In this document: piece by piece, positions 11,204 to 23,280 of the stretch | Layout of the letters: the number at the start of each line of letters is the position of its first letter | How positions within the stretch are numbered: the stretch's first letter is position 1 | Source of the DNA: Vandiemenella viatica | Taxonomy: Eukaryota; Arthropoda; Insecta; Orthoptera; Morabidae | Assembly: GCA_031002005.1 (NCBI GenBank) | Contig: JARYHS010008074.1 | Coordinates: 8,936,924 to 9,000,923, forward strand | Direction: 5' to 3' | Length of the DNA: 64,000 nucleotides | Notes under the pieces: generated by a model | What the model was told of the DNA's origin: nothing | Database searches by the model: none | Seen by the model: only the letters and a program-made list of their open reading frames with translations | Program-made: the position numbers and the translations under genes

Positions 11204-11473
11204 TTTTTTTTTTTTTTTACTGCGTTACGTCTCTCAACAGCGAGGTCTTTAGAGACGGGGAAAGGATAGGGGGTAAGGATGGGGGGTAAGGATGGGGGCA
11301 AGGAATGGGAAAGGAATTTGGCCATGGCCTTTTGAAGGAAGCATCCCGGCATTTGCCTGGAGTGATTTTGGAAACCATGAAAAACCCAAATCTGGATGCT
11401 CGGACGGGGATTCGAACCACCGTCCTCCCGAATGCGAGGCGAGAACGCTAACCGTTACACCGCCACTCTCGGT
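11204..11473 (-). repeat. tRNA-derived SINE, copy 3 (12-bp TSD)
   Basis: Reverse orientation; begins on plus with a T run (the A tail) and ends CTCGGT. Perfect direct repeats GCATCTGCTGGT at 11,192-11,203 and 11,474-11,485. It carries a small local triplication of GGGGGTAAGGAT-like sequence near 11,270-11,300. Confidence 0.92.
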
Positions 11474-11973
11474 GCATCTGCTGGTGTTCCTCTAAAGTTC
11501 TCCTAGGCGATCATCATGTCGTCGACATCCGTTATCACTTTATACCGACCACCTGGTGTGAGGCTCTAATCAAGCTGGCAACCGCATTATTTAGGCCGAA
11601 ATGACAAAAGTGATAGCATTTGCTTTCACATCGAAAAGCTGTATACATTTGCGACTCCTTGTCCAACGACAGTTGCCAAATACCAGTCTCACAGAACGAT
11701 CAGCCTTCTGAACTACAATGGCTGCTATACCTAATGATCACGCTACTGTCCAGAAGTTCTTGCACATTCTCCCGTTGTGCCGGCAGTGTGGGGTATGATT
11801 TAGCCGTAAACAACTGCCCTTCTGTATTTTCAACTTGCAGCCGTAACACCGAATCAGTGCGAGCACATCTGAAAATACATCAGAAACGCGTCGATAATGC
11901 CTTGTATGTCCCGTTCCTCGCAGACTGAACTAGGGCCTACTTCCAACTCGAGACATGCCTTCCTGTGCCGGAT

Positions 11974-12288
11974 TCACCTAGATCTCCCCATCAGACCGCT
12001 CGTAATAAACTCGTTTCTTCTTTTTCGTTCACTGCTAACCTCTTCAGGACCAGATTCATACGTTTTCCATGGCTTGTAAACTCCAACGTACTCTTTTTCA
12101 TGTCTATCTAGGCTCCCACAAATATCGGCCAATCGGGTGCCTAGTATGAAATCCACGTTGGGTCCTAGAATTACGTAAGGTTCCAGTTCCACACGCAACC
12201 CTTCGATTTTGCCTTCCACTTTAAGGATATTTTCCCGGAAACGGATGACAATACTGTTATATCGAATTTTGGCTACTGATTTATCCAC
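11974..12288 (-). pseudogene. Gypsy protease-region remnant
   Basis: A 104-codon open stretch with VDFILGTRLADICG near its middle, resembling the xILGxDxL motif that follows the active-site flap in retroviral-type proteases. The active-site DTGA itself is not seen. Its position upstream of the RT remnant on the same strand supports the call. Confidence 0.5.
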
Positions 12289-12439
12289 GCGTCGCTGTCA
12301 CAGGAGCCACGTAATAATTTTATCGTCGATTCTCCCAAAACATTCTGGTGGCCACAGTACCGCCAAGCAATGTGGTTTATTTATTCAGTGTGATACGTAA
12401 TATGTTTTGGACTCGAAAACATTTCCGGATACCAATTCC

Positions 12440-12955
12440 GGAATAGGATTTTATAGCCGCCAGTCTGGTAAACTATACCTGTATTCATGCTTGTAAGTTC
12501 AAAAAAATATCAAAAGCCACACTAACAACAAAAAATAAAGTTAACTACACTGAGGTAGAACATTGTGGAATTTCATAGATAAGTTTTATTGCAACCCTCA
12601 AACACGCCGAAGTCAGCCACCAGACAAATATTAAATAGACTTTATTACCAAAAAAAACAAATTCATGAAAGGTGAAAATATTTCCAATGGTTACAAAGTC
12701 ATGCTCATAAATAACACCATTTTGGATCATTGTTGTGCAAAGAACATCATTTAACACTCGACACTGGTATCAGTCACCGCGGAAACAATACAATCTTGGC
12801 TTAAAGTCAGTAAGAGCAACTTTAAATCACACTTTTCAAAAGAACACTCACGACGCCATCATAATTGCCATATCTGACAATCCGCATCTACCTCCCGCTC
12901 TATACTTACTGTCTGTCTGCCATCTTGGTACCTCTTCCGCTATTCTTATTCGACG
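12440..12955 (+). pseudogene. Helitron-type helicase remnant, copy 2
   Basis: Matches copy 1 (7,780-8,211) along its length: a short coding remnant related to RACMYKTLKAAL, then the same noncoding tail with AAGTCAGCCACCAGACAAAT and the TCTGTCTGCCATCTTGGTAC block. Both copies lose similarity at nearly the same point, which may be the true 3' end of the family. Confidence 0.6.
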
Positions 12956-12969
12956 TCGCAGCTGAATCC

Positions 12970-14450
12970 CACTCCTGAACGGAACGGATGGTCTTGTCTC
13001 TGAGCCAACAGACAAAGAAATACCCTGGCGGATGCATTTGAGGGAAACTTTAAACCCGTCAAAGAGACTAACGTCACTGCCGTAGAGTCAGGCAGGTACC
13101 TCAGAGCAAACGGCGTAAAATCGACCCATTCACCGTCGAAGAACTTCAGGAAGAGATCTCAAGCTTCTCCCCGACAAGGCGCTAGGATACGGGGCATCAC
13201 CAACATAGTACTGAAGAATCTACCAGCAGGTTACATCGTGAGGCTAGTACAGACCGGGCGCACCAAAGTGTACCTAGCAGCTTGGAAAAAATCGGTGATC
13301 ATCGCTATCCCTAAGACTGGCAAGAACGCAACAGACCCGCAGTACTACAAACCAATCAGCCTCCTACCTAACCTCAGCAAAATGTTAGAGCGGCTATTAC
13401 TTAAGCAATTGCAGGTGCACATCCGTGGAGGAGGCATGACACCAGCAGAGCAGCACGGCTTCCGAACTGGCCATTCAACCACGCACCAACTGCTGACGCT
13501 CGTCGAGGAAGCAACCGCAGCGTTCAACGTACGAGACCACTGCGGCGTGGTCCTCCTCGAGGTCGCACCGAGACTGCTCTCAAAATGGCCACATCGATGG
13601 ACCTCAGGTTACTGAAGAGCTACATCCAGCAAAGAACCATCATGTTGAAAATAGCCGATGCCTAATCAACAACTAGACCCTTGCGCGCCAGGGTATCTCA
13701 AGGCAGTGTGCTGGGCCCAGCGGATATTCCGATACGGTAACAGGGCCAACAATCTGGCATTATACGCCGACGACACGGCGATCTTCAATACGTCCCGCTG
13801 CCGGATCATCGTGGGACGCCGCCTCCGAGCAGTGCTATAGAGATATCGACGAGTAGGCCACCAAGTGGAGGATAAAGATCAACGCGTCGAAGAGTCATGC
13901 CATCACGTTGACGTGAAGGCTTAAGCCACCATAACCGACGCTGAAGATCTTGACGGAGAGAATCCCCTTGGTGACCACGCAGTGGATACTAGATACAAAA
14001 CTAACATGGAAGCCGCACTTCGAATACGTTCATGCAAATGTATCCAGTGTTGAACTACAATAGCACACTGCCACCCAGATGCGGCCTCCAAATATAGCAA
14101 GCGCAGGTGAGCCTGGACATGGAATATGCATCCCCTGTATGGGAATATGCCGAAAAAACGCATATTGAGAGGCTGCAGAGAATGCGAAACAAGACGCTGA
14201 ATACGCTACGTGCGTGCCAATGAGATTCCCCAACGGACATCCTCCACGAGACAGAGCAGATCCCGAGACTTGGCAAGAATAAGAAAAAGTTGAGGAGAGC
14301 GACAACTACCTTGTTCGCTCTCTAGCACAGTACGACATAAACGAGGGTCCACATAGAAGACCACTCCCGCTGCTGACTGAAGATAAACGAGTGAGCAAAC
14401 TGCAAATACAACTTGTACACAAAATCATTTAGCCAGCTGGTCCGACTCAC
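12970..14450 (+). pseudogene. LINE reverse transcriptase remnant (Jockey-like)
   Basis: A non-LTR retrotransposon fragment with several frame shifts. 13,270-13,610 carries the RT fingers: AIPKTGKNATDPQYYKPISL, LPNLSKMLER, then HGFRTGHSTTHQL. The catalytic region appears near 13,756-13,785 as LALYADDTAIF, with the YADD core intact. Farther on, near 14,160-14,220, HIERLQRMRNKTLNTLRA is the usual C-terminal block of this clade. No A tail or target duplication was found. Confidence 0.8.
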
Positions 14451-14570
14451 GCGTAATTGTCGGTTTCTGTCTTCTGTGTACTGAGTAATGCTGAGCAGTT
14501 CCCGTATATACGTATCGATCCTGTGGTGAAGTACTGCTTGATCCTTCTTCAATCTCTAGAAGTGGTTGTT

Positions 14571-14627
14571 CTTGCTGCTGCTGTTATTGTTGTTGCTTCT
14601 GCTGCCGCTGCTGTTGTTGTTGTTGCA
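14571..14627 (+). repeat. Imperfect (CTG/TTG)n microsatellite
   Basis: Runs of CTG, TTG and CCG triplets over about 57 bp. It could be read as a low-complexity peptide, but nothing supports that. Confidence 0.8.
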
Positions 14628-14779
14628 GTAGTTGAGGATGACCCTGCTGCAATCTGTCTGTAGCACATAGCATGCGTCGCTGTTCGTTCGGAATAGTTAA
14701 TACTTGAGGCTGCCAATCTTCAGTGTGATTATAATGCAACTATGTAGCTGTGACTATGAGATACGTTTATGCCGTCTTA

Positions 14780-16425
14780 AGCGGGGTTTAGACGACCGGA
14801 CCGGATCTGAAACAACGGGTCCGATAAAACGGGCACCCGATAAAGGGCTCCCCCACCACTCTACCAAATTTTCCCTTGGTCGATCGTTACACGACCAGTT
14901 ATCCGGTCCGAGGTCCCCGGTCCGTTTTTTCTTCCGAAACTGTTTATGTCAGCTCTCACAGATTGTTTTGTGTGCATATTGTCACGCCCAGATTTTCAGA
15001 TTCTCATGTTCAATTCCTCATGTTTTCTAACTTTTTTTAAAGATCTTTTAAAGTTGCAGACGTCCTAATGTTTCTGTACATTTATAGAAGAGCTTCATAG
15101 GCCGGCATTACACTGTAAAACATCTTTGATAAATGATATTTTATAAAATATTTTACAATGTAATGGGGCATATTTTATAAAAGATTTCTTTATTTCTGAG
15201 TATGAACAGAAGGAAATAAAACATTTTATCATATTTCTTTTATCAAAGATATTTTATGATATTTTTTCAGTCGCATTACACTATATAAAATTTTTCTTCA
15301 TAGTTCTCTGAAATGAATGAAATAAACTTGTAAGCTTTTGCAGACGCAGTTAGTGCAACTGTCACAATATGCATTTTATTGAAGATAAAGAAGAGAAGTA
15401 AACATATTTAGGTTACACCGTGCATTACGAGACTTGATATGATAGGAGTTCATCAAAGTTTAGTGAAAGAGCTGCAATGTGAGGACATGGCAAATTATAA
15501 AAATATGGTCGATGCTGAAGTATAGGTCCAATAATTTCTTACCAAAACATTTTCATAAATCAGAATTATTTCCCCATGTATACTATTAGGTGTTTATGTT
15601 TACGGTGTATGAGCCATGGGTTTTATTCGATTGCTGGTGGCGGATTTACACCATTCTGCAATATAGCGCACGCACTGGTCTGCGCATTCCGTCTGTTATT
15701 ACTGTATTCCAGAAACCTGCCAAATACTAGTTTCTTAACACATTCATTTTCTTTTTTACGTCTTTTATAGTACAGCCTTCTATCATAGCATTAATTAACT
15801 TTGCATAAGTGTTCACCTTTTTTATTCCTAATCTAATAGTTACTTGTTTCTGACTTTACAACATTTCCTTCTGTTCATACTCAGAAATAAAGATTTTCGT
15901 GGATTCGGCAGTCATAACCAATTTTGGTAACGTCCCTTGCACCATTTTCTTTGTTTACGTTTGCAGGGTGCTGAAATCTTTTATAAAATGTAATGTCAAC
16001 GTCTTAAATTTTATAAAAGAAATCTTTTATAAAATATGCCCCATTACACGTAAAATATTTATAAAATATCTTTTATCAAAGATCTTTTACAGTGTAATGC
16101 CGGCCTATGAAACTGTTCTAGAGATGTACAGAAACATTAGAACGTCTGCGACTTTAAAAGATCTTTAAAAAAAGTTAGAAAACATGAGGAATTGAACATG
16201 AGAATCTGAAAATCTGGGCGTGACAATATGCACACCAAACAATCTGTGAGAGCTGACATAAACAGTTTCGGAAGAAAAATCGGACCGGGGATCTCGGACC
16301 GGATAACTGGTCGTGTAACGATCGACCAAGGGAAAATCTGGTAGAGTGGTGGGGGAGCCCTTTATCGGGTGCCCGTTTTATCGGACCCATTGTTTCAGAT
16401 CCGGTCCGGTCGTCTAAACCCCGCT
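14780..16425 (+). mobile_element. Harbinger-like fold-back element with ~450-bp inverted arms
   Basis: The left arm begins AGCGGGGTTTAGACGACCGG and the right arm ends with its reverse complement. Pairing continues inward for about 450 bp on each side (about 14,780-15,225 and 15,865-16,425), with an extra segment in the right arm. Flanking triplets TTA (14,777-14,779) and TGA (16,426-16,428) suggest a 3-bp duplication with one change. A second inverted pair lies inside the arms, marked by GGCCGGCATTACACTGTAAA. In the central loop, near 15,445-15,520, a short frame reads GVHQSLVKELQCEDMANYK, like the N-terminal part of PIF/Harbinger transposases. The rest of the enzyme is missing, so the element is non-autonomous. 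Confidence 0.7.
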
Positions 16426-16429
16426 TGAA

Positions 16430-17895
16430 TCGTCTTCTCTTTATCTTTGGTATCAGCCATAGTTTGACTTTTCTGCGAAATTCACTAATTTTTTATTAAA
16501 AGCACTATTCAGAAAGATTAAACAGTATATTTTAATATATAAAACTATACAGTCTCTGTAGAACTCTGCAACTCCCGGACGAATAGACCTGCGAACTGTA
16601 AGTGGGGCGAGCTTTAGCGCGGGAAAGCTGACACATATATCAAGGAAGTGTTTACCTTTCAATCGTTCTTTGGAAGCGAAGAACAATTGTTCATTGCAAT
16701 TAAGTCTCATGAGCTGAGTTAGTATAATCCTCTTCACTCAAATTACGGCCTTATCGAGTGAACAACACCAAAGATCCATTGACAGGCATTATGATACAAT
16801 TGGCCGAAATTTCTTTATATGAAATATTTTTACAATTTCGTAGTAAGACGGTGGAACTAAATGTATAGTAGTATATCAGTCAATTGAAATATATTAGTCA
16901 TTAAAAATTCTGAAAATTACAGCTTGTGGATCGTGAAAATGTTCTACTTAGCACTATTTGCGATACAGAATGAGTATATGAATATCCCATAAAAAGGAAG
17001 CAACGTGTTAAAGTGCGGCTGTGGAAAATAGATCTATTACGATGTCCTGATTTATTTTTTAAACCACATGGCCTACGGCTTCTGTATACATTTTGCTAGC
17101 TCCATTTTATATTTTTATAACTATTTTCTCAGACTTTGCTGAGATAATTTGAAACCATAACAGCTCTCAGACCCAGCATTTTAATGAAATTGTATTTTAA
17201 GAATCGTGTATAGCATGATGTGAGTTGATTAATTATGGATTTTTATATTTTTTTGTGATTAGTTGTGAATTTGTGTATTTGCGTTATTCATATGAACATT
17301 GTTTTATGGACATAAACTGTGTAAATCAGATGATCAAAGGCAATGTTTTAAAAGTTTGTAATTGTAAGTGATGACGTGAGTCACGATGTTTGGAGGACGA
17401 TTTGCCACGATTTGGACTGGTTTATAGGAGTATTAATAATGTCGTATGAAAATAATTATAAACAGGCCCCGGTGCCCCCAAGCCGATTACCCAAACTGAT
17501 GGTTAAAAAATCTAACTTCCTATAAAATACCCAGCACCTAGCTAAAAGTTCATAATAATAATAATAAAAAAATCCGTCGCTCCAGGTAAATTTTTTTTTT
17601 GTTGATGTTATTGAGCTACCGCCGCATTTGCAGCCTAATTTACTGTGTCAGGTTAGGTTTTGTTTGTCACACTTTTACTATCACAGTTGGGGGAAAATGG
17701 CTATAGTCTTTTGACCTTATTTAAAACCAACTGGGCTCTTCTGCAGTATGAGACTGTTAGTTAGGATGCTTCGGTACTTTATATCTGTGCCATGGCTCTG
17801 GCTGTAGTCGTTGTTGAGTCTGTTTCCTTTTTGTGTGCGTTTATCAATTATATTGTAAAAGTTGGGTTACTCTTCTGATTTCGACGACAATTTTT
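16430..17895. other. AT-rich stretch, nothing recognised
   Basis: Contains an (ATA)n tract near 17,550 and T runs near 17,590. No protein similarity that I can see on either strand. Confidence 0.4.
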
Positions 17896-17899
17896 CTTG

Positions 17900-19320
17900 T
17901 ATACGTTACGCGTGGATTTCTATGTTGGGGCATATCTTGGTAAGTTGATTATTGTTTTTAAACATCCGTACTGTCCTATGATTCCTAAGTTTGTTTTGAT
18001 GCGGTGCCCCATAAAGTAGAGCTGGTAATATGACTGGCCGGTAGACTCTTAGTTTCGTTTCCATTGTTAGGTTTCTGTTTTTCAGTATGGGATACATGTT
18101 GAGAAGTATGGCTATACCTTTTTTTCTTTTCTTTTGCATGTGTTGGCGTAAGTCAGCCCTCTGTCAGTTATTACTCCTAGGTAGCGATGATTAACTCGCC
18201 AAGGGATTTGGCGACTGACATTTGCAGCTGGGTCTCAAGGGGTGGTCGCTTTTTTTAAAATATGCAGAAGCTTTCTTGTCTGGTTTGATCTAATTTTGTT
18301 GGCCTGGCACCATTTTTCTATCATTTTTACAGTTCGCTGGAGTCTCTTGATACTAGCCGCGTGGTCTCTTCTGGTTGTGTAAATTACTGTATCATCAGCA
18401 AATTGAGCCATGTTTACGTTGGGAAATCGTTGACATAAATGTTAAATAGGAACGGAGAAATGACGGAACCATGTGGAATTCCAGCGCATTGGATGCGTGA
18501 GGATTTGTAGTCGTCAGCTGCCACGAAGAATCTTCTATTTGTCAAGTAGCCACCAATGAATTTAACATAACAGTCCGGAATGGTTGTTTGTCGTCGTAGT
18601 TTCTGTAATAGTTTTGCGTGCCATACTCGGTCATAGGTCTTTTCGACGTCTATAAAAACTGCTGCAGTAGAACTGCCGATATTCAGGCCATGGCGGATGT
18701 CTTCGGTTAGCCGAGCCCTTCGTGGAAACCGTATTTTCCGTACAGATAGTCTGCTCTCTAGTTTTTCCTCTTGGAGGCGCTTCATGACGATACGCTCCAT
18801 GATTTTAGATATAGAGCTAAGAAGACTAATTGGTCGGTAATTAGCTGTACTGGTTAAATTTTTCCCGTGTTTTGGGATAGCTATTACTTTTGCCGTTTTG
18901 TATACGACGGGAACGTAGCTTCGCTGCATACAGGACTTAATGATTCTTGTTAAGAGAACCATTCCCTGTTTCTGAAGGTGCTTCAAGTGGGCATTGGACA
19001 GAGGTCTGTCCTTTCGCCAACACAACTTAGTTTAGGTAGGGCAGGGTGTGGTACTCGTAATGTCCTTGTAATTTCTTCCGTTAGTTTATGTTGGTAGTCG
19101 TCCGTTGGTTGGCTTGCTCGTGGCTGGTACTGCTCGGCGAATCTGTCCGCTAGTAGTTCCGCCTTTGCAGCTGGTAGGAAACCTGGTCCTGCGGGACATG
19201 TTAGAGCTATTTTGGGTTGGCGTGGTTCCTTCAGGACGCGTACTAGATCCCACGCATCCCTGTTCTGCAGTAGGAGAGTAGACATTCGGTTCTCCATTCG
19301 CAGACTCTTCGTTCATGGAG
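17900..19320 (-). pseudogene. LINE reverse transcriptase remnant, minus strand
   Basis: A Jockey/R1-type non-LTR element. 18,420-19,025 is one open stretch with AKVIAIPKHGKN, NYRPISLLSSISKIMERIV, then AVFIDVEKTYDRVWHAKLL and GIPHGSVISPFLFNIYVNDF. The YADD region is lost at the frame break below 18,414 (QFADDT-like bases are visible near 18,390-18,410). 17,906-18,139 carries the C-terminal block ETKLRVYRPVILPALLYG. Upstream, to about 19,297, is the linker before RT. In the LFDV position the usual LDVxKAFD reads VEKTYD. 5' truncated. Confidence 0.85.
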
Positions 19321-19329
19321 CCCGTTTCG

Positions 19330-20070
19330 CAGTCATATAACACAAAACGCAACATATCGTTCACCTGAAACTCAAAATCAAATAATTCAAGCAATGGTTC
19401 TAGCAGTGCGAAGTTCCATTGCTAAAGATATTGAGGAAACTGGCGTGAACTGGTTTACTCTAATGGAAGATGGGATGAGAGATAAAAATAACACAGAAAA
19501 TATTGCAGTAACATTACGTTATATTAAGGATAGGTTCGTCAATGAGTCGTTGCTGATAGTTACAACTATGACAACCTTGTTACAGCCACTCTCACGGACT
19601 TAACGTTTAAATATGCTTACAGAAAATAACATTGACCTCTCCGGCATGCTATAATGTCGCAAGTGTAATGTATGGGAATGTTTCAGGAATTTCGACCAGA
19701 ACAGATAATAAATATGGCCAAATAATGCCTCACGTCTACTGGTACAACCATCTCTTGCATTTTATAACTCATCAGGAGAATCTCGGAAAAGAATTTCATC
19801 CGTCTTCTTTTTTTTATCAATATATTGATGTTACATGAATTCTATCACCATTGCGAAACAGCTGCCTTGTATAGTGGATTGGCTGGTTCCTTGAACAGCA
19901 TTGGTCAAGACACTTGGCGGTTACAAAAGTTGTAAACAATAATTATTCATCGATGTTGTTGGCTTTAGATGAAATTAAAAACGACAGATTTAATGGTGAC
20001 GATGGAGCTAAGAGTATCAGCATTAAAAGTCATACTCAAGTTGAAATTACGAATGGCCATGTTTGGGGTC
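19330..20070 (+). pseudogene. hAT-like transposase remnant (DUF4371 type)
   Basis: 19,394-19,603 contains a LMEDGMRDKNNTENIAVTLR stretch, matching the IDExTDVxxxExLxxxLRY region of DUF4371 hAT-like transposases. 19,640-19,760 reads CYNVASVMYGNVSGI then a VYWYNHLLHF string, which fits the family pattern GxYDGAxxMSG ... YxHCxxHxLxL. 19,985-20,000 and around keeps the ALDEIKNDRF-like helix. Stops separate the parts. Terminal repeats were not found. Confidence 0.65.
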
Positions 20071-20465
20071 AAAAAATTATCATCCCTACTTTCCTTGGTC
20101 ACATCATGAGGCTACCAGAAACCTGATTAATAAGAAGAATAATAGAAAACTTAGGAAGCTGAAGCAATAGGCAGGATGTATTAAGCAAGTTCGAGAAGTA
20201 TGGAAGAATTAGAAATAACCCTGGATGATCTACGAAACAAAACAGAAAAAAAAATTGAAAAAATAAAAAATAAGATTTAAACCAAAAATAGAAAAACGAC
20301 ACACAATGAAGAGGGTATTTACAGATGAGGATAGACAAAGAAGGTCACAGCGAATGCAAAGATACTGGGAAATTCGGAAAGAACGATGCATGGACATGCC
20401 TAAGAAGATAACCAGAAAATGACTTAAGTGGTCCAATGAGGCCATAAAAGCCTAATAAAATAATA
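20060..20465 (+). pseudogene. LINE ORF2 C-terminal remnant
   Basis: The stretch starts with FLGHIMRLPE, the post-RT signature GHIxRMxxxR of several LINE clades. It ends near 20,313-20,425 with a TDEDRQRRSQRMQRYWE block, typical of the extreme C-terminus of such ORF2 proteins. A few in-frame stops. An AATAAAAT-rich end follows at 20,450. Confidence 0.55.
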
Positions 20466-21160
20466 TGTTTATGGAAATAATAGAACCTGAATAAATGATT
20501 TTTTGTCTTATCTATCACCCCTCCCGACAGTTAAATACTACCTCACTCACTCACAATCACAAGTACGACAAAAATCGATTTACCAGATTAGATCAAGTAA
20601 AATTTTAACTTCCGCCCTACCTGTAACCATCTATGCTCTACCTTAATTCAACTCTAGCTACGGCCCAGGAATAAAACTACAGCACAAACACCATACTTAA
20701 TCAAAGACATCTATGCCCATAGTTGAAGTTGAACGGGTTACCATTATGATGCTAAACCATGGTCCTTTGACGTAGAATGCCAGGAAAGCCTTAAATATTT
20801 TGGTCTAAACTCCAGTTAACGAACGTGCGAACGTATCAAAAGCCACGATGACTAAAATAGATGATAAGGACCAATAGAATTAAGAAATTTTCAATTATTT
20901 TATGCAGCGATTTTCCTTAATATCCTCCGTCAACTGTGCTGCAATTCTACAAAGGATAGTATTATACAGAAACAGAATCCTAGATTCATGAGAATCCACA
21001 GCTTCGTCAACTTAATTAGGGAATCCGACTCTATGGGTGCTCGGAGGCTGTAGCACCTACCAGAGATAAATAGTGGGTTCGGAACACCCATGAATGGTCG
21101 ATAGTCGATAACCTACCTAACACAACGCGTGGTAAGGCAAGAAGTTTCGACAAGAACGCG
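20466..21160. other. No recognisable feature
   Basis: AT-rich, with many stops on both strands. It ends at the target duplication of the next SINE. Confidence 0.4.
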
Positions 21161-21170
21161 CTTGCTTAAT

Positions 21171-21171
<1 letters not shown>

Positions 21172-21208
<37 letters not shown>

Positions 21209-21441
21209 TAACAGTTTAACGTCCCTTTTTAACAACGTGGTCTTTAGAGACGGGAAAGGATGGGGGCAAGGAATGGGAAGGAATTCGGCCATGGCCTTTT
21301 GAAGGAAGCATCCCGGCATTCACCTGGAGTGATTTGGGGAAACCATGGAAAACCCAAATCTGGATGCCCGGACGGGGATTCGAACCGCCGTCCTCCCGAA
21401 TGCGAGGCCAGAACGCTATCCGTTACACCACCACGCTCGGT
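21172..21441 (-). repeat. tRNA-derived SINE, copy 4 (10-bp TSD)
   Basis: Reverse orientation with a long T run (A tail) at the plus-strand start and CTCGGT at the end. Direct repeats TTGCTTAATG lie at 21,162-21,171 and 21,442-21,451. Close to copies 5 and 6 in sequence. Confidence 0.92.
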
Positions 21442-21639
21442 TTGCTTAATGCAATCGTACGCGACTCCGCGTCAGGCCAAAGAAAAATTTTAACACTCAC
21501 AAAAAGCCATCATCTATTGTGTGGTAAGTGTCGGTGGGATTGTGAATAGCACGCACACCAGCAAGCACCTCGCTCGTCAGCCGCGCCGGAAACGTTTCAC
21601 GGCCATGGCTCAAGGGTGTCACTAATTGTCAGTCAACCT

Positions 21640-22108
21640 GGTGAATAAAATAAATAAAGCACGTGATTTGAGAGCGCGTCGCGCGTGTTGTCACCGTGTT
21701 AATTTCATAAAATTATTAGTTTCAATGCATATATTCGTCGTACGAAATCGTAATGTGCCAATACCTGCAGAACCTTCCACAAGTAGTTCTTCTCAGCTTA
21801 GCACAGCTCAAAATATGCAAACCGAAAACGTTATTTCTGATCATTCGATTGAATAGAAGAAAAGGCGCGATGTTCTAAGTAAGTTGCAGAAAATTTTTCC
21901 ATGGCTGTTATGCGTTGGAGTTACAGAAAAAGTTTTTTTCCAGATCTTTAAAGAATAGAAAAAGAAAAGAAAGAATAGAAAAGAAAAGAAAAGAATAGTC
22001 CATTAAGTCATTCACTCAAAATGGTTTTTCATCATGGAATAAAGCATTAGAATGGTTTAGAACCATGAAAATTTTGACGTCCCTTGTATTTGTGTATTGT
22101 GTAAAGCC
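21640..22108 (+). pseudogene. hAT/ZMYM-type N-terminal (TTF zinc finger) remnant
   Basis: The string FTQNGFSSWNKALEWFRTMK near 22,013-22,072 matches the xxGFxNWKKALxxFxxH segment of the TTF zinc-finger region in hAT-like transposases. Upstream, near 21,775-21,850, is a serine-rich tract often seen at these N-termini. A purine-rich AAAGAAAAG stretch (21,955-22,005) interrupts the frame. Confidence 0.45.
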
Positions 22109-22114
22109 AATTTA

Positions 22115-23280
22115 CACTGAAGAGCCAAAGAAACTGGTACACCTGCCTAATATCGTGTAGGGCCCCATCGAACACGCAGAAGTGCCGCAACACGACGTGG
22201 CATGGACGCGACTAATGTCTGAATTAATACTGGAGGGAATAATTTACATCATGCATCCAGCAGGGCTGTCCATAAATCCGTAAGAATACGAGAGGGTGGA
22301 GATCACTTCTGAACGGCACGTTGCAAGACATCCCAGATATGCTCAATAATGTTAATTTCTGGTGGGGGGGGGGGGGTGGCCACCAGAGGAGTTTACACTC
22401 AGAAGAGTGTTCCTATAGCCACTCTGAAGCAATTCTGGTCGTGTGGGGTGTCGCATTGTCCTGCTGCCCAAGTCCGTCGGAATTCACAATGGTCATGAAT
22501 GGATGCAGGTCATCAGCCAGGATGCGTACGTACGTGTCACCTGTCAGAGTCTTATCTAGACGTATCAGGGGTCCCATGTCACTCCAACTGCACACACCAC
22601 ACACCTTTACAGAGCCTGACATGCAGGGTCCATGAATTCTTGAGGTTGTGTCCATACCCTTAGAGGTCCATCTGCTCGATACAATTGGAAACGAGACTCG
22701 TCGGACCAGGCAACATGTTCCCTATCATCAACAGTCCACTGTCAGTGTTGACGGGCCCAAGCGAGACGAAAAGCTTTGTGTCGTGTATTCAGCAAGGATA
22801 CACGAGTGGGCCTTCGGCTCTGATGATATTTCGTTGAATGGTTCTCACGCTGACACTTGTTGATGGCCCAGCATTGAAATACGCAGCAATTTGCGGAAGG
22901 GTTGCGCTTCTGTCACGTTGAACGATTCTCTTCTGTCTTCGTTGGTCCCGTTCTGGCCGGATCTTTTTCCGTATTCCTGTATTCCGTATTTCTGTATTCC
23001 TGGTATTCACGGTACACTTGTGAAATGGTCGTAGAGGGGAAAATTCCCACCTCATCGCTACCTCGGAGATGCTTTGTCCCATCTCTCGTGCGTCGACTAT
23101 AACACCACGTTCAAACTCACTTAATTCGTGATAACCTGCCACTGAAGCAACAATATGCGATCTAATGCCTACGCCAGACACTTTTGCTCTTATATAGGCG
23201 TTGCCGACAGCAGCGCCGTACTCTGAGTGTTTACATATCTCTGTGTTTCCATACGCATTCCTATACCAGTTTCTTCAGTG
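22115..23280 (-). mobile_element. Tc1-like DNA transposon, decayed
   Basis: The left end CACTGAAGAGCCAAAGAAAC and the right end GTTTCTTCAGTG are inverted with one gap, and the span of about 1.17 kb is usual for Tc1-like elements. On the minus strand 22,789-23,181 encodes the helix-turn-helix DNA-binding part (LSEFERGVIVDAREMGQSIS ... VSVRTIQRNI). 22,413-22,655 contains QQDNATPHTTRIASEWL, the region of the catalytic second aspartate (DNAxxHxxR). Frame shifts lie between, and a G run (22,366-22,377) adds another. A 2-bp TA duplication is not clear at the right side. Confidence 0.85.

Larger units (their letters stand above)
10643..11960 (-). pseudogene. Gypsy reverse transcriptase remnant split by SINEs
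   Basis: Reading down from about 11,960, the minus strand gives a decayed RT: a DKESQMYTAF-like stretch, a FGLNNAVASL-like stretch (usually PFGLxNA), and ITDVDDMMIA near 11,510-11,540 where the family has the catalytic YxDD. After two SINE insertions the frame resumes near 10,860 with NFLGHVIIFQGVMVDDSKLE and then a KTELKSF string, the end of RT. Stops and shifts are frequent. Confidence 0.75.
8593..12290 (-). mobile_element. Degraded Ty3/Gypsy retrotransposon, minus strand
   Basis: Reading down the minus strand, the order protease, reverse transcriptase, RNase H, integrase is that of Ty3/Gypsy. Each part is broken by stops or frame shifts, so the element is dead. No long terminal repeats were seen at either end; Helitron-like sequence begins near 12,440 at the 5' side. 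Three tRNA-type SINEs and one further insertion interrupt it. It shares the domain order of the Gypsy element at 36.5-43.5 kb but the sequences are clearly different, so they are separate families. Confidence 0.8.

Noticed and set aside
14704..16390. Two matching open frames (14,704-15,030 plus and 16,175-16,390 minus) as a gene pair
   Set aside because: They are the same translation from the two inverted arms of the fold-back element.
22366..22377. G run as a regulatory G-quadruplex
   Set aside because: A single run inside a decayed Tc1 transposase; no set of four spaced G tracts.
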